Of a stretch of DNA of 64,000 bases, positions 48,873-57,287 are shown in pieces. The position numbers were made by a program, and so were the translations under genes. How positions within the stretch are numbered: position 1 is the stretch's first letter; the number at the start of each line of letters is the position of its first letter. This stretch comes from Leptospira abararensis. GTDB lineage: Bacteria > Spirochaetota > Leptospiria > Leptospirales > Leptospiraceae. The stretch lies in NCBI RefSeq assembly GCF_016918735.1, contig NZ_JAFFPR010000060.1:310001-374000 (forward strand). The letters are read 5' to 3'. Under the pieces are notes generated by a model. The model was given only the letters and a program-made list of their open reading frames with translations. It did not search any database and was not told the DNA's origin.

Positions 48873-50318
48873 TTAGGTGGTTTCCTTTACCCAAGGGTTG
48901 TTCGATTCTTTAGAAGTAAAAAAGGCACCAGCTAAGGCCAATTTCATTTCATCCTTGGTTTTGTCTGACAATAATTCTGACTCATTGTCTGCGATGAAGT
49001 GTGTCGATACCTTTCCATCTGCAAATTCTTTTGTAGACACCAGTCTTTGCAAAAATTGTAAATTGGTTTTGGGGCCAAATACAATGGTTTCCGACAAACA
49101 CTCGATTAGGCGGTTGATAGCAGTAATTCGATCCTCGCCCCATACTATTAATTTTGCAATCATGGGGTCATAAAACATGGTGATCTCAGAACCAGAGACA
49201 ACACCTGAGTCAATACGTAAATAATCTCTTTTAGGAAAGGATAAATGGTGGATCCGTCCTGTAGATGGTAAAAAACCTTCTTTGGGATCTTCTGCATAAA
49301 TCCTAACTTCTAATGCATGTCCTTTTTGGGGAGGAGTTTGAATTTGTGGTAAGGGTTCTCCTTGGCAGACTCGAATTTGCCACTCTACCAAATCAAGACC
49401 TGTTGTCATTTCTGTGACAGGATGTTCTACCTGCAAACGAGTGTTCATCTCTAAAAAATAAAACTCTCCACTCTCACCTAATATAAATTCTACGGTTCCT
49501 GCACCTTCGTATTGAACTGCCTTGGCAGCCATCACTGCCGCTTCCGACATTTTGGATTTTAAATCTGCGGAGTAACGAGGAGCTGGAGTTTCTTCCACAA
49601 CTTTCTGGTGACGTCTTTGTAAGGAACAATCCCTTTCGTGTAAGTGGATGATGTTTCCGTTTGTGTCTCCAAAAATTTGGAACTCAACGTGGCGAGGATT
49701 TGTGATGTATTTTTCTAAAAGGATACGATCATCACCAAAAGCAGAAAGTGCTTCTCTTTTTGCCGAAAGAATCCCTGGTTCCAATTCTTCCAGTGTATTG
49801 ATGCGACGCATTCCCTTTCCACCACCTCCAGCACTTGCCTTTGCCATAATGGGATAACCAATTTTTTCGGCTTCTTTTTGGAACACAGACATTTCTTGGG
49901 AAGCACCTTCGTAACCGGGAACAACGGGAACACCATTCTTTGCAACTAACAAACGTGAGCCGATTTTATCACCCATTGCCTCGATCGAATGGGGTTTGGG
50001 ACCAATGAATCGAATTCCATGTTTTTCTAATTTCGTAGCAAAATCAGTATTTTCTGATAAAAATCCATACCCAGGATGAACAGCATCCGCTCCTGTTTCT
50101 AAACAAGCCTTAATCACCTTTTCTACATTTAAGTAAGAAGAGCGGGCATCTGTTCCGCCTAAAGAGAACGCTTCGTCAGCAGACTGAACAAATAGACTGT
50201 GTGCATCTGGATCAGAATAGACAGCAACAGTTTTGATTCCCATTTTTTTTGCGGTGCGAATGACACGTACGGCAATTTCACCACGGTTGGCGATGAGTAT
50301 TTTTTGGATCGGCTTCAT
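48873..50318 (-). CDS. Biotin carboxylase subunit of an acyl-CoA carboxylase
   Basis: ATP-dependent carboxylation of the biotin on the adjacent carrier; 481 residues. The N-domain starts KILIANRGEIAVRVIRTAKKMG. The ATP-grasp has KASAGGGGKGMRRI (about 158-171), and the catalytic segment EMNTRLQVEHPVTEMTTG (about 286-303) is present. The C-domain follows. It is similar to AccC and to the BC subunits of propionyl- and methylcrotonyl-CoA carboxylases. No carboxyltransferase gene is in this window, so the substrate is open. Confidence 0.9.
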   Translation of the reverse strand: MKPIQKILIANRGEIAVRVIRTAKKMGIKTVAVYSDPDAHSLFVQSADEAFSLGGTDARSSYLNVEKVIKACLETGADAVHPGYGFLSENTDFATKLEKHGIRFIGPKPHSIEAMGDKIGSRLLVAKNGVPVVPGYEGASQEMSVFQKEAEKIGYPIMAKASAGGGGKGMRRINTLEELEPGILSAKREALSAFGDDRILLEKYITNPRHVEFQIFGDTNGNIIHLHERDCSLQRRHQKVVEETPAPRYSADLKSKMSEAAVMAAKAVQYEGAGTVEFILGESGEFYFLEMNTRLQVEHPVTEMTTGLDLVEWQIRVCQGEPLPQIQTPPQKGHALEVRIYAEDPKEGFLPSTGRIHHLSFPKRDYLRIDSGVVSGSEITMFYDPMIAKLIVWGEDRITAINRLIECLSETIVFGPKTNLQFLQRLVSTKEFADGKVSTHFIADNESELLSDKTKDEMKLALAGAFFTSKESNNPWVKETT

Positions 50319-50412
50319 ATGAGTAGGATCAAAACTAAAGGGCCATGAAAATAAATCAACAGAAAGATCGGAACTTCATTGACCGCCACCTTCTGTGACA
50401 AATTCTTTTTTT

Positions 50413-52413
50413 ATGGTGAAACAGTATATATCTCTCCGATTTTCGGATCGAATCTTTCTAACTTATTTCTCCTTTGGTTTTTTGACTCTCTTCCTGCACC
50501 GTATTTTATTTTTTATCGTTTATTCCTATCGTTTGGAAGAGTTCCCATTTTTAATCCTACTCAAAGCATTTTTAATCGGCTTTCGATTTGACTGGGTTAC
50601 CATTTCTATTCTGTTAGTCGGATTTTACCTACTTTCCCTTTGGGGCAAAGCCTCAAAGATAAAATTGTATCGGCATTTTTGGATGATCACTCCGCTCGTC
50701 ATTTATCCCTTTTGTTTAGTCCATTTATTTGCTGATTTATTGTATTTTGAAAATGCAAACAAACACATTGGGTATGAAGCTATCGTATTTTTAGGAGATT
50801 TGGATGTTTTGGTCTCTTCAGCCTTTGAGGAAGCACCATTAAAGATTTTATCTTTTTTTGTCTTTATTATCTTGTATGTAACGGGGATTCGTCACTGGTT
50901 TTCCAAACAAAAAATCTCCGACCAGGTGAATGCCAAAGGAGGTTTTCGATCCAATCTGATTGTAAGTATTCTTTGGATTTTATTTTTCTTTATCGGACTT
51001 CGGGGTGGACCACAAGAATCCCCTTTACGTGCAAGCGAGGCTATTATCTCAGATGATGCCCTCATCAACCAACTGGCGTTAAATGGAATTTATACAACCA
51101 TAAACGATTTTAAAAGCCAGTCCATTCCTAAACATCTAAAAATGACTGACAAAGATATGTTGGCTGTGGTTCAGGAAGAAATTTTATACGAGGGTTCTGA
51201 ATTTGTAAATGATCCAGAGTTTCCTTTAGTTCGAAAAATCAAAGGAATACCGGGGAGAAAACCAATCAATGTTGTTTTGGTCATCCAAGAATCTTGGACT
51301 GGAAAGTATGTTTGGCCTGTATCCGATGGATTTTGGTCGGGTAAGGAAGTAACACCATATTACAACAATTTGGCGAAAAAGGGGCATAGTTTTCGAAAAT
51401 TCTATGCAAATGGTGGTAGAACCAGCAATGCGTTGCTTTCGGTTCTTACCAGTGTTCCCGATAGGCCGGGTCTCACTGCGATTCGTACACCGCAAATTTT
51501 AAGCAACTTTTCTGCGATCGGAAATCTATTTTCTGGATTTGGATACCAAACCAGTTTTATTACAGGAGATGATTTAAAATTCGATAGTTTAGCCACCATC
51601 CTTCCTCACTTTGGATTCAAAACTTTGATTGGAAAAGAAGACTTTCGTAAATCGGGAAAATACGCCATTGGTGCTTGGGGTTATGATGACGAACATCTGT
51701 ATACAAAAGCTTTGGAAGAAATGGACTTGTACCAAAAAGATAACAAACCCTTCCTCATGACCATTCTCACAATGACAACACATTACCCATATAAGGTGCC
51801 AAACTCGAAATATGAAATTTATGATTCTACCGTCACCGATTTTGACTATCTCAATACCTATCACTATTCCGATGCTGCCTTAGAAACATTTATGAAGGAA
51901 ATACGAAAAAGAAAGTATTTTGAGGACACTTTATTTGTATTTGTAGGAGACCATACCCATCACAGATATCTGTCTTATTATGAAGATAGAATGGTTCCTT
52001 TTTTATTATACGCACCAAAATACATAAAACCTATATTAGATGATAGAATTTCATCTCAATTGGATGTTCTACCCACCATTTTAGGAGTGGTAGGAAGAGA
52101 GACCTTTTTTTCAGGGTTTGGTAAGGACATGCGTGCTAGTGGTGTGAAGTCGGGGATTACTTACTTTGCCTATGGAAGTGCTTGCGGTTGGATTGATGAA
52201 GAAAAAATTCTTTATCAAAGTGTAGATGGAGACACTCAGTTTATTTTCCAAATGATCCCACCCTATGGGCAAGACCCAGCCTGTAATCCAGATCGAAAAA
52301 ACTGCTTTCGCCAAACGATCAAGGCAAGGGCCTTCTTTAATTTATCCTTGGAGTTGATGAATCGTAATTCTCTTTATCCACTAGAAGGTTCTTTACGGTA
52401 CACCAGGAAATGA
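50413..52413 (+). CDS. LtaS-like phosphoglycerol transferase / sulfatase-fold membrane enzyme
   Basis: Protein of 666 residues from ATG 50413 (a GTG at 50395 is an alternative; neither has a clear ribosome-binding site). About five N-terminal membrane helices are followed by a large extracytoplasmic alkaline-phosphatase-like domain. The catalytic Thr is in GGRTSNALLSVLTS (about 337-350), the metal-binding Glu in VIQESWTGKY, and the metal-binding Asp/His in FVGDHTHHRY. LtaS polymerises glycerol phosphate in Gram-positive bacteria, but spirochaetes lack lipoteichoic acid. Here it may move a phosphoglycerol or phosphoethanolamine group onto an envelope glycan or lipid. Its 3' end overlaps the convergent small repeat gene by 21 bp. 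Confidence 0.85.
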   Translation: MVKQYISLRFSDRIFLTYFSFGFLTLFLHRILFFIVYSYRLEEFPFLILLKAFLIGFRFDWVTISILLVGFYLLSLWGKASKIKLYRHFWMITPLVIYPFCLVHLFADLLYFENANKHIGYEAIVFLGDLDVLVSSAFEEAPLKILSFFVFIILYVTGIRHWFSKQKISDQVNAKGGFRSNLIVSILWILFFFIGLRGGPQESPLRASEAIISDDALINQLALNGIYTTINDFKSQSIPKHLKMTDKDMLAVVQEEILYEGSEFVNDPEFPLVRKIKGIPGRKPINVVLVIQESWTGKYVWPVSDGFWSGKEVTPYYNNLAKKGHSFRKFYANGGRTSNALLSVLTSVPDRPGLTAIRTPQILSNFSAIGNLFSGFGYQTSFITGDDLKFDSLATILPHFGFKTLIGKEDFRKSGKYAIGAWGYDDEHLYTKALEEMDLYQKDNKPFLMTILTMTTHYPYKVPNSKYEIYDSTVTDFDYLNTYHYSDAALETFMKEIRKRKYFEDTLFVFVGDHTHHRYLSYYEDRMVPFLLYAPKYIKPILDDRISSQLDVLPTILGVVGRETFFSGFGKDMRASGVKSGITYFAYGSACGWIDEEKILYQSVDGDTQFIFQMIPPYGQDPACNPDRKNCFRQTIKARAFFNLSLELMNRNSLYPLEGSLRYTRK

Positions 52414-52707
52414 ATCTACATATTTGACTTTGAAGTCCGGAAAACTAGCCACAATCTGAACTTTGAAATCGGCAAAGGAGCTGACTTCTTGCCACTTCCC
52501 ACAATCGGAAGGAAAACTATTCACCTTTTGTACTTTGAGGTCAGGGAAACTATCTACAATTTGTACCTTAAAATCAGGAAAACTAGTAACGAACTGAACC
52601 TTACCTGCTAATTTTTTCCCTTTGAACGTACAATCAGAACCAACTTCTCCGGCAAAAAGAGCAGAACTGAACAAAATTCCTACGAGGAAACCAACCAACT
52701 TCTTCAT
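52393..52707 (-). CDS. Small exported protein of six 11-residue repeats
   Basis: Protein of 104 residues from ATG 52707, preceded by GGGAGAG. A signal peptide (KKLVGFLVGILFSSALFA) is followed by a short linker with one Cys (SDCTFKG). Six tandem units then cover residues 36-104, with consensus K-V-Q-x-V-x-S-F-P-D-F: KVQFVTSFPDF, KVQIVDSFPDL, KVQKVNSFPSDCG, KWQEVSSFADF, KVQIVASFPDF, KVKYVDSFPG. The third unit has a two-residue insert with a second Cys that may pair with the first. The pattern suggests a compact beta solenoid or blade of regular strands. The function is unknown. A wider family with similar repeats is, as far as I recall, uncharacterised. Confidence 0.85.
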   Translation of the reverse strand: MKKLVGFLVGILFSSALFAGEVGSDCTFKGKKLAGKVQFVTSFPDFKVQIVDSFPDLKVQKVNSFPSDCGKWQEVSSFADFKVQIVASFPDFKVKYVDSFPGVP

Positions 52708-52843
52708 AAGCTCTCCCATTTTTTAAGAAATAAATTTTAGACAAAAGATGCAGCCTGTCAAGCCTTTTGCTCATAAAATTGAGAGCCGATAGCTAGTTAG
52801 CGAATTACAGTATTAAATCATAAATTACCTATAAGTTACAAAA

Positions 52844-53647
52844 CTAAACCTGAGAGAGTTTAGCTCTTTCGGCTTCCGTTATCGCATCTAACTCTTGTTT
52901 TTTGGTTTGCATTAAGTTATTTAAATAAGTTTGGAACTCTTCCCAAGAAGAAAAATCGGTAGGATCATGGGCACCCAAACCCAAATAACCAACTACATTA
53001 CCTTTTTGGTAATTTTGGTAAGTAGTCACGCCTGACTTCAATACCACAAAAACTGGAATTTTTTGATCAAAAGCAATTTTCACCATCCCTTTCTTCAAGG
53101 GGAGGATTTCTTCGGAATAGGTATTTTTTCCTTCTGGGTACACAATGTACGAAGTGGTTTTCAAACCTTCGATTAAGTTTTTTACAGAAACAGCAACAGA
53201 CATGGCTTTGGAATTATCAAACACTTGGGAACCCATAGCCACCATCCACCAGTAGGCAAACCATGCTTTTTTTATGACTTGATTAGCCAAAAATGGTTTT
53301 CTGATCACATAACAATCATAAGGAAAATCCATTTCGTTTACATGGTTTAAAAATATCATATGTCCTTTTTCAGGTACACTAATTTCGTTAAATACAATGA
53401 GTTTAGTTTTTGTAATTTTTAGGACATCTTCTGCCCAAATTTTGGTTCCCTCTAAAAACTCTTTAATACGAGCTTCTTTATTTCCTGTGAGAGAACGGTA
53501 GATCCCTCTGATCAAATAGGGGCTTGCTTTTCCAAAAACAAGAAGGGTGATTCTTAAGTAAACCTTCATCACCAAACGCCCGTAGTGGACACTCAGTCCA
53601 TGCAAATTTTTCTTAATGAGATCGTCAACGACCGGAATTTTCGCCAT
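52844..53647 (-). CDS. PlsC-like lysophospholipid acyltransferase
   Basis: Protein of 267 residues of the PlsC superfamily. Block I is NHVNEMDF (HxxxxD, about 96-103). Block III is YPEGKNTYSEE (about 173-183). A hydrophobic segment near 25-45 may sit in the membrane. Compared with the protein at 18026 it has a longer N-terminus and a different block III (YPEG, not FPEG), so it may use another acceptor. The gene is monocistronic or ends downstream of the terminator at 53689. Confidence 0.8.
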   Translation of the reverse strand: MAKIPVVDDLIKKNLHGLSVHYGRLVMKVYLRITLLVFGKASPYLIRGIYRSLTGNKEARIKEFLEGTKIWAEDVLKITKTKLIVFNEISVPEKGHMIFLNHVNEMDFPYDCYVIRKPFLANQVIKKAWFAYWWMVAMGSQVFDNSKAMSVAVSVKNLIEGLKTTSYIVYPEGKNTYSEEILPLKKGMVKIAFDQKIPVFVVLKSGVTTYQNYQKGNVVGYLGLGAHDPTDFSSWEEFQTYLNNLMQTKKQELDAITEAERAKLSQV

Positions 53648-53680
53648 AGCAACAATTAGACAAAAGAGGTCATTCTATGG

Positions 53681-53712
53681 AAATAAAAAAGCCCAAGAAA
53701 AATCTTGGGCTT
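53681..53712 (-). terminator. Terminator of the helical exported protein gene
   Basis: AAGCCCAAGA (53689-53698) pairs with TCTTGGGCTT (53703-53712) around a 4-nt AAAA loop. On the minus strand this is followed by a T-rich run (complement of 53681-53690). It separates the gene ending at 53745 from the acyltransferase. Confidence 0.85.
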
Positions 53713-53744
53713 AAGACTTCGGAAACGGTGTTAGTTAACGTTTC

Positions 53745-54848
53745 TTATTGTTGCGGAGTGGATGTTGCTCCAGCAGCAGGTTTCGCAGGAACATTCAATG
53801 CTTTTTTACGTTCCTGGTCGTATTTCATGAACACCATATTGTTGGAATCCAAATCATACACTCGGCCTCTTACGTCTGCATGGTCCACTCGGTAATCTTC
53901 CGGAACACGGACATCAAACATAGCTTGCATACGATTGTCATATTTGACGTAAGGGTTCTTTGAAAAATCGTAAGTAACGCCATCAACCTTCATTGGTTGT
54001 CCTTCCACAGGTGCACCATTTTCATCCTTTAGAGTCTCTGATTTTGCTTGAGAATTGTTCAGGTAATAGTTATCGTATGGATACTTCAGCTTATAAATGT
54101 TAATTGCATTTGCTTTGGAATCACGAGCTAAGTTGATCGCACCAAAATAAAGATCGATACGATACTTTCTATGAGATGGTTGTAGTTTTTGGTGTTTTTC
54201 CAAATTTCTTTCCACTTTCAATGCAGTCGCTCGAGCTTCTTTGGCAAGCCCCAGATGTTTGTATCCCAACTCCAAGTTTTTTTCAATGTCATATTTATTA
54301 TAACTATAATGAGCTTCTTTTGGATCATACATACGGCGTGAGAAAGGAGCTTCTCTAGGAATGTCCATAACATCTTGGCGGAAGTAAGAACCTTTTCCAT
54401 ATTCGATAGAAATATCAAGAAGAGCCTTATCCATATGGTTGTTTGGATTTTTTCTTTCCATTGCCGTTTTCATCATCTCTTCTGCACGTATAATGTAGAT
54501 CTGCGAAAGTTCTTCGGTTATCTTTTCGATTCCCAATTGGCATTCGAGAAAACGTTGGTAAGCCGATGGAAAATTACCTTCGAAGTGGTATTGCAAACCT
54601 TCTTGGTAGATTCGTTTGGCTTCGCCGTATTTCTTCATACGAAAGCCTTCTTTTCCTTCCGGTGCATTGATCTCCGTAGGTTTACCTTCCGGATCTTCAC
54701 CACGGAAATTTTTAACCATAGGTTCTAACTCACGTAGGTAAGTCAGAAGCTCGATTCGTTTGTGGTATGATTTACTAGAGACCGATTCTGCAAACATAGG
54801 TGCTTGCATCATGAGACTCATCATGAGAATAAGAAGGGATTGTTTCAT
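53745..54848 (-). CDS. Conserved helical exported protein, possibly FcpA-like
   Basis: Protein of 367 residues from ATG 54848 (54863 is an alternative). The leader is KQSLLILMMSLMMQAPMFAE, a Sec signal peptide. The mature part is charged and largely helical (about 40-240), with helix-turn-helix-like repeats such as YGEAKRIYQEGLQYHFEGNFPSAYQRFLECQLG, similar to a TPR pair. The end is Ala/Pro-rich. Length, signal peptide, helical content and a strong own terminator fit the periplasmic flagellar coiling protein FcpA of Leptospira. I cannot confirm this from motifs. Otherwise it is a periplasmic TPR-like protein of unknown role. Confidence 0.65.
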   Translation of the reverse strand: MKQSLLILMMSLMMQAPMFAESVSSKSYHKRIELLTYLRELEPMVKNFRGEDPEGKPTEINAPEGKEGFRMKKYGEAKRIYQEGLQYHFEGNFPSAYQRFLECQLGIEKITEELSQIYIIRAEEMMKTAMERKNPNNHMDKALLDISIEYGKGSYFRQDVMDIPREAPFSRRMYDPKEAHYSYNKYDIEKNLELGYKHLGLAKEARATALKVERNLEKHQKLQPSHRKYRIDLYFGAINLARDSKANAINIYKLKYPYDNYYLNNSQAKSETLKDENGAPVEGQPMKVDGVTYDFSKNPYVKYDNRMQAMFDVRVPEDYRVDHADVRGRVYDLDSNNMVFMKYDQERKKALNVPAKPAAGATSTPQQ

Positions 54849-54999
54849 TGCTCTGCCGTTCATTCCGTTTCCGTACTTTCCTTCCTTGGAAGAATCTTAC
54901 AAGTAATTTCGGGGTGGCCCCTGTGAGTATTATCGGAGATTTCTGATATTGGATTGACAGATTGTATTTTAAAATTGAGCCTTTTCCTAGATTTTTCCT

Positions 55000-55878
55000 A
55001 TGTCCCTAGCTGCTGCACAGTCAAAAAAAGTATCTTTTCGTGCCAAAGAGTCCACAGTCTGCCCGATTTGTGATGAAAATCACCAAAAAGAACAAATGTT
55101 CCAAGGTGGTGGAAGACTTATCGCCGGGAAGTTGGCTCAAGATTTACGTCGTTTATATGAAAAAAACAGAAAATTTGGTCGTGTCAGTCCCCTGGATTAT
55201 GTCATGTCCGTTTGCCCTCGCTGTTTATACTCTTCCTTCCCCAAAGATTGGAATTCACTAAATCCCGCAGACAACGAAGCCATCCGTATGTCCACTGATA
55301 GCCGCAGAGCTTATATTGAAAAAATTCTAGGCCCACTTGATTTTACTGCAGACCGTCAAATTGTGTTAGGTGCTGCATCTTATTTACTCGGGATGGATTG
55401 TTACCAACTCCGTGGTGCGAGCGTTTCCCCCACTCCCAAAAAAGCAGTTTGTGCGATTCGTGCTGCTTGGTATTTTTCTGATCTACATGAAGAGTTTCCT
55501 CATATCGGTTATGATAAAATCAGGGATTTACTCTACCAAAAAGCGGCAGTTATCTATGGTTATACCTTAGAGCTCATGCAGAATGGGAACGAACCTGTAG
55601 ACCAAGCGGCTGGAATGCTCGGGCCCGATACCGATAACAATTGGGGATTTGATGGTGTTATCTATCTCAATGCATATCTTACAAAAAAATTCAAAGACCA
55701 AATGGCTCCGAAACCAGAAGACCAAGTTTTGCTTTTATCTCGCGCTAAACGAACACTCGCAAGACTATACGGTTCAGGAAAGGCTTCCAAAGGAAAACCA
55801 GGTCCGATTGTGGAAATGACTCGAGAGTTGTATGATGAATACAATGCCATCTTGGAAGCGATGGGGGGCGAGAAGTAA
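55000..55878 (+). CDS. DUF2225 family protein with zinc-binding Cys pairs
   Basis: Protein of 292 residues. Two CxxC motifs, CPIC (about 21-24) and CPRC (about 71-74), suggest a zinc site, as in DUF2225. The C-terminal two-thirds has TPR-like helices (AICAIRAAWYFSDLHEEF, YQKAAVIYGYTLELMQNG). No signal peptide, so cytoplasmic. Its function is unknown; genes of this family occur near flagellar or peptidoglycan genes in some spirochaetes, but that is only a family note. The coding end overlaps the open frame of truA, or lies 4 bp before its TTG start. Confidence 0.82.
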   Translation: MSLAAAQSKKVSFRAKESTVCPICDENHQKEQMFQGGGRLIAGKLAQDLRRLYEKNRKFGRVSPLDYVMSVCPRCLYSSFPKDWNSLNPADNEAIRMSTDSRRAYIEKILGPLDFTADRQIVLGAASYLLGMDCYQLRGASVSPTPKKAVCAIRAAWYFSDLHEEFPHIGYDKIRDLLYQKAAVIYGYTLELMQNGNEPVDQAAGMLGPDTDNNWGFDGVIYLNAYLTKKFKDQMAPKPEDQVLLLSRAKRTLARLYGSGKASKGKPGPIVEMTRELYDEYNAILEAMGGEK

Positions 55879-55882
55879 GGGT

Positions 55883-56677
55883 TTGCCCAATTACGCACTT
55901 CTCGTCGAATACGACGGTACTCATTTTTATGGTTGGCAGAAACAAAAAGACATTCCCACAGTCCAGTCTTCCATTGAATCTGCTCTTTCTATTATTCTAA
56001 GAAGAAATCCCGCATCACGTTTGTCAGTTGCTGGAAGAACAGATACTGGTGTTCATGCATTAGGTATGGTATGCAATTTTAAAACGGAATTTCCCATTCC
56101 CAACTTTCACAAATTCCTAGTGTCTGTGAATGCTCTCACCAAAAGAGGAGTCTCAGTCAAAAACATTGTCGAAGTTCCCATAGAATTTCATTCTAGATTC
56201 AGTTGCACAGGTAGAGAGTATATCTATAAAATCTATTATAGTAAATACGAAAGTAGTTTTGTGGAAGGGAGAGCTTATTGGGAGAAACATCCAGTGGATT
56301 GGGATTATGTGGAAAACCAACTCACGACCCTTATAGGAGAAAAAGACTTTCGATCACTCACAAAGGCAAAGTCTATGGCTGGCAAACGCTCCATCAGGAA
56401 TATATTTGACATTCGTTTGGAACGATTGACATCAGATTGGATCCAAATTCGTATCCGAGCCAATGGATTTATGCACAATATGGTTCGTATTACTGTAGGA
56501 ACTTTACTAGACATTGGGAAGGGACGTTGGAAATCTAGATCCATCGGCTCCATTTTGGAAGAGAAGAACCGTTCGATTGCAGGGATCACCCTCCCGCCGG
56601 ATGGACTCTATTTTGTCCGCGCATATTACGAAGATTATCCAGAAATTCATGAATTGTATAAAATCACTCTTCCTTAG
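55883..56677 (+). CDS. truA: tRNA pseudouridine synthase TruA
   Basis: Makes pseudouridine at positions 38-40 in the anticodon stem; 264 residues from the TTG at 55883. The catalytic Asp is in VAGRTDTGVHALGMVC (about 55-70). Start YALLVEYDGTHFYGWQ and end NGFMHNMVRITVGTLLDIGKGRW are family signatures. The frame is open to ATG 55832, but the extra 17 residues overlap the DUF2225 gene. TTG gives the usual N-terminus, with GTAAGG just upstream. The end overlaps the next gene by 29 bp. Confidence 0.9.
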   Translation: MPNYALLVEYDGTHFYGWQKQKDIPTVQSSIESALSIILRRNPASRLSVAGRTDTGVHALGMVCNFKTEFPIPNFHKFLVSVNALTKRGVSVKNIVEVPIEFHSRFSCTGREYIYKIYYSKYESSFVEGRAYWEKHPVDWDYVENQLTTLIGEKDFRSLTKAKSMAGKRSIRNIFDIRLERLTSDWIQIRIRANGFMHNMVRITVGTLLDIGKGRWKSRSIGSILEEKNRSIAGITLPPDGLYFVRAYYEDYPEIHELYKITLP

Positions 56678-57287
56678 CCTATTTTTTGCACTCACTCTGT
56701 TTTCTAGCCTTCTTTCTGCACAAACACTAGAAGAATACAACAAACGTCGTTATGAAATTGGTGGCTGGGTCGGAGCTGCCAATCCTATGCCTGGAACCCC
56801 TACAGTTCGCGTGTTAGAGACAACCCTAGGTGGAGGGTTTTATGCACGTATGCCTTGGCCTTGGATTTTTTATACAGAAATTGGTGGTTCTTATGCTGTA
56901 TTTTTGTCAAGGTCAGAGAGGTCTCTTACTGCGATGCCACTTTATGCAGCTTTGGCTTACAAAATTCCCATTGAACTTCCCATCCAATTCTTCCTCAAAG
57001 GTGGTGGCGGTTCTGCCTATGTTGTAGCTCGTCCTTCAGATACTGCGAGATGGAATCCATCCGCCTTCGCTGGGTTAGAAGCAAGTTTTATTGCTGGTCG
57101 TAGAATCCGAATTGGTGTTCGATTGGATTATCATAAGATCTTTGAGACCCATATGGATGTTCCGAATCAATACCAATACCCACTTTCTAGTCCTTATGAT
57201 GACCCTCGTTTGCAAAATCCGGCCAATTACACTTTGCAGAACGTAGATTTTTTCTATTTTGGTCTAACTGTAGGAGTGTTGTTTTAG
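56649..57287 (+). CDS. Small outer-membrane beta-barrel protein
   Basis: Protein of 212 residues from ATG 56649, giving a signal peptide (NCIKSLFLSLFFALTLFSSLLSAQ). The body has alternating beta strands rich in Gly and aromatics (YEIGGWVGAANPM, GGGFYARMPWPWIFYTEIGGSYA, RRIRIGVRLDYHKI, VDFFYFGLTVGVLF), ending in Phe, typical of small barrels such as OmpW/OmpX-like proteins. A longer open frame to 56514 would overlap truA and hide the leader. Its stop TAG (57285-57287) overlaps the GTG start of the next gene by one base. Confidence 0.75.
   Translation: MNCIKSLFLSLFFALTLFSSLLSAQTLEEYNKRRYEIGGWVGAANPMPGTPTVRVLETTLGGGFYARMPWPWIFYTEIGGSYAVFLSRSERSLTAMPLYAALAYKIPIELPIQFFLKGGGGSAYVVARPSDTARWNPSAFAGLEASFIAGRRIRIGVRLDYHKIFETHMDVPNQYQYPLSSPYDDPRLQNPANYTLQNVDFFYFGLTVGVLF

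Noticed and set aside
56514..56648. 45-codon extension of the small barrel protein
   Set aside because: It overlaps truA in another frame and would bury a clear signal peptide.
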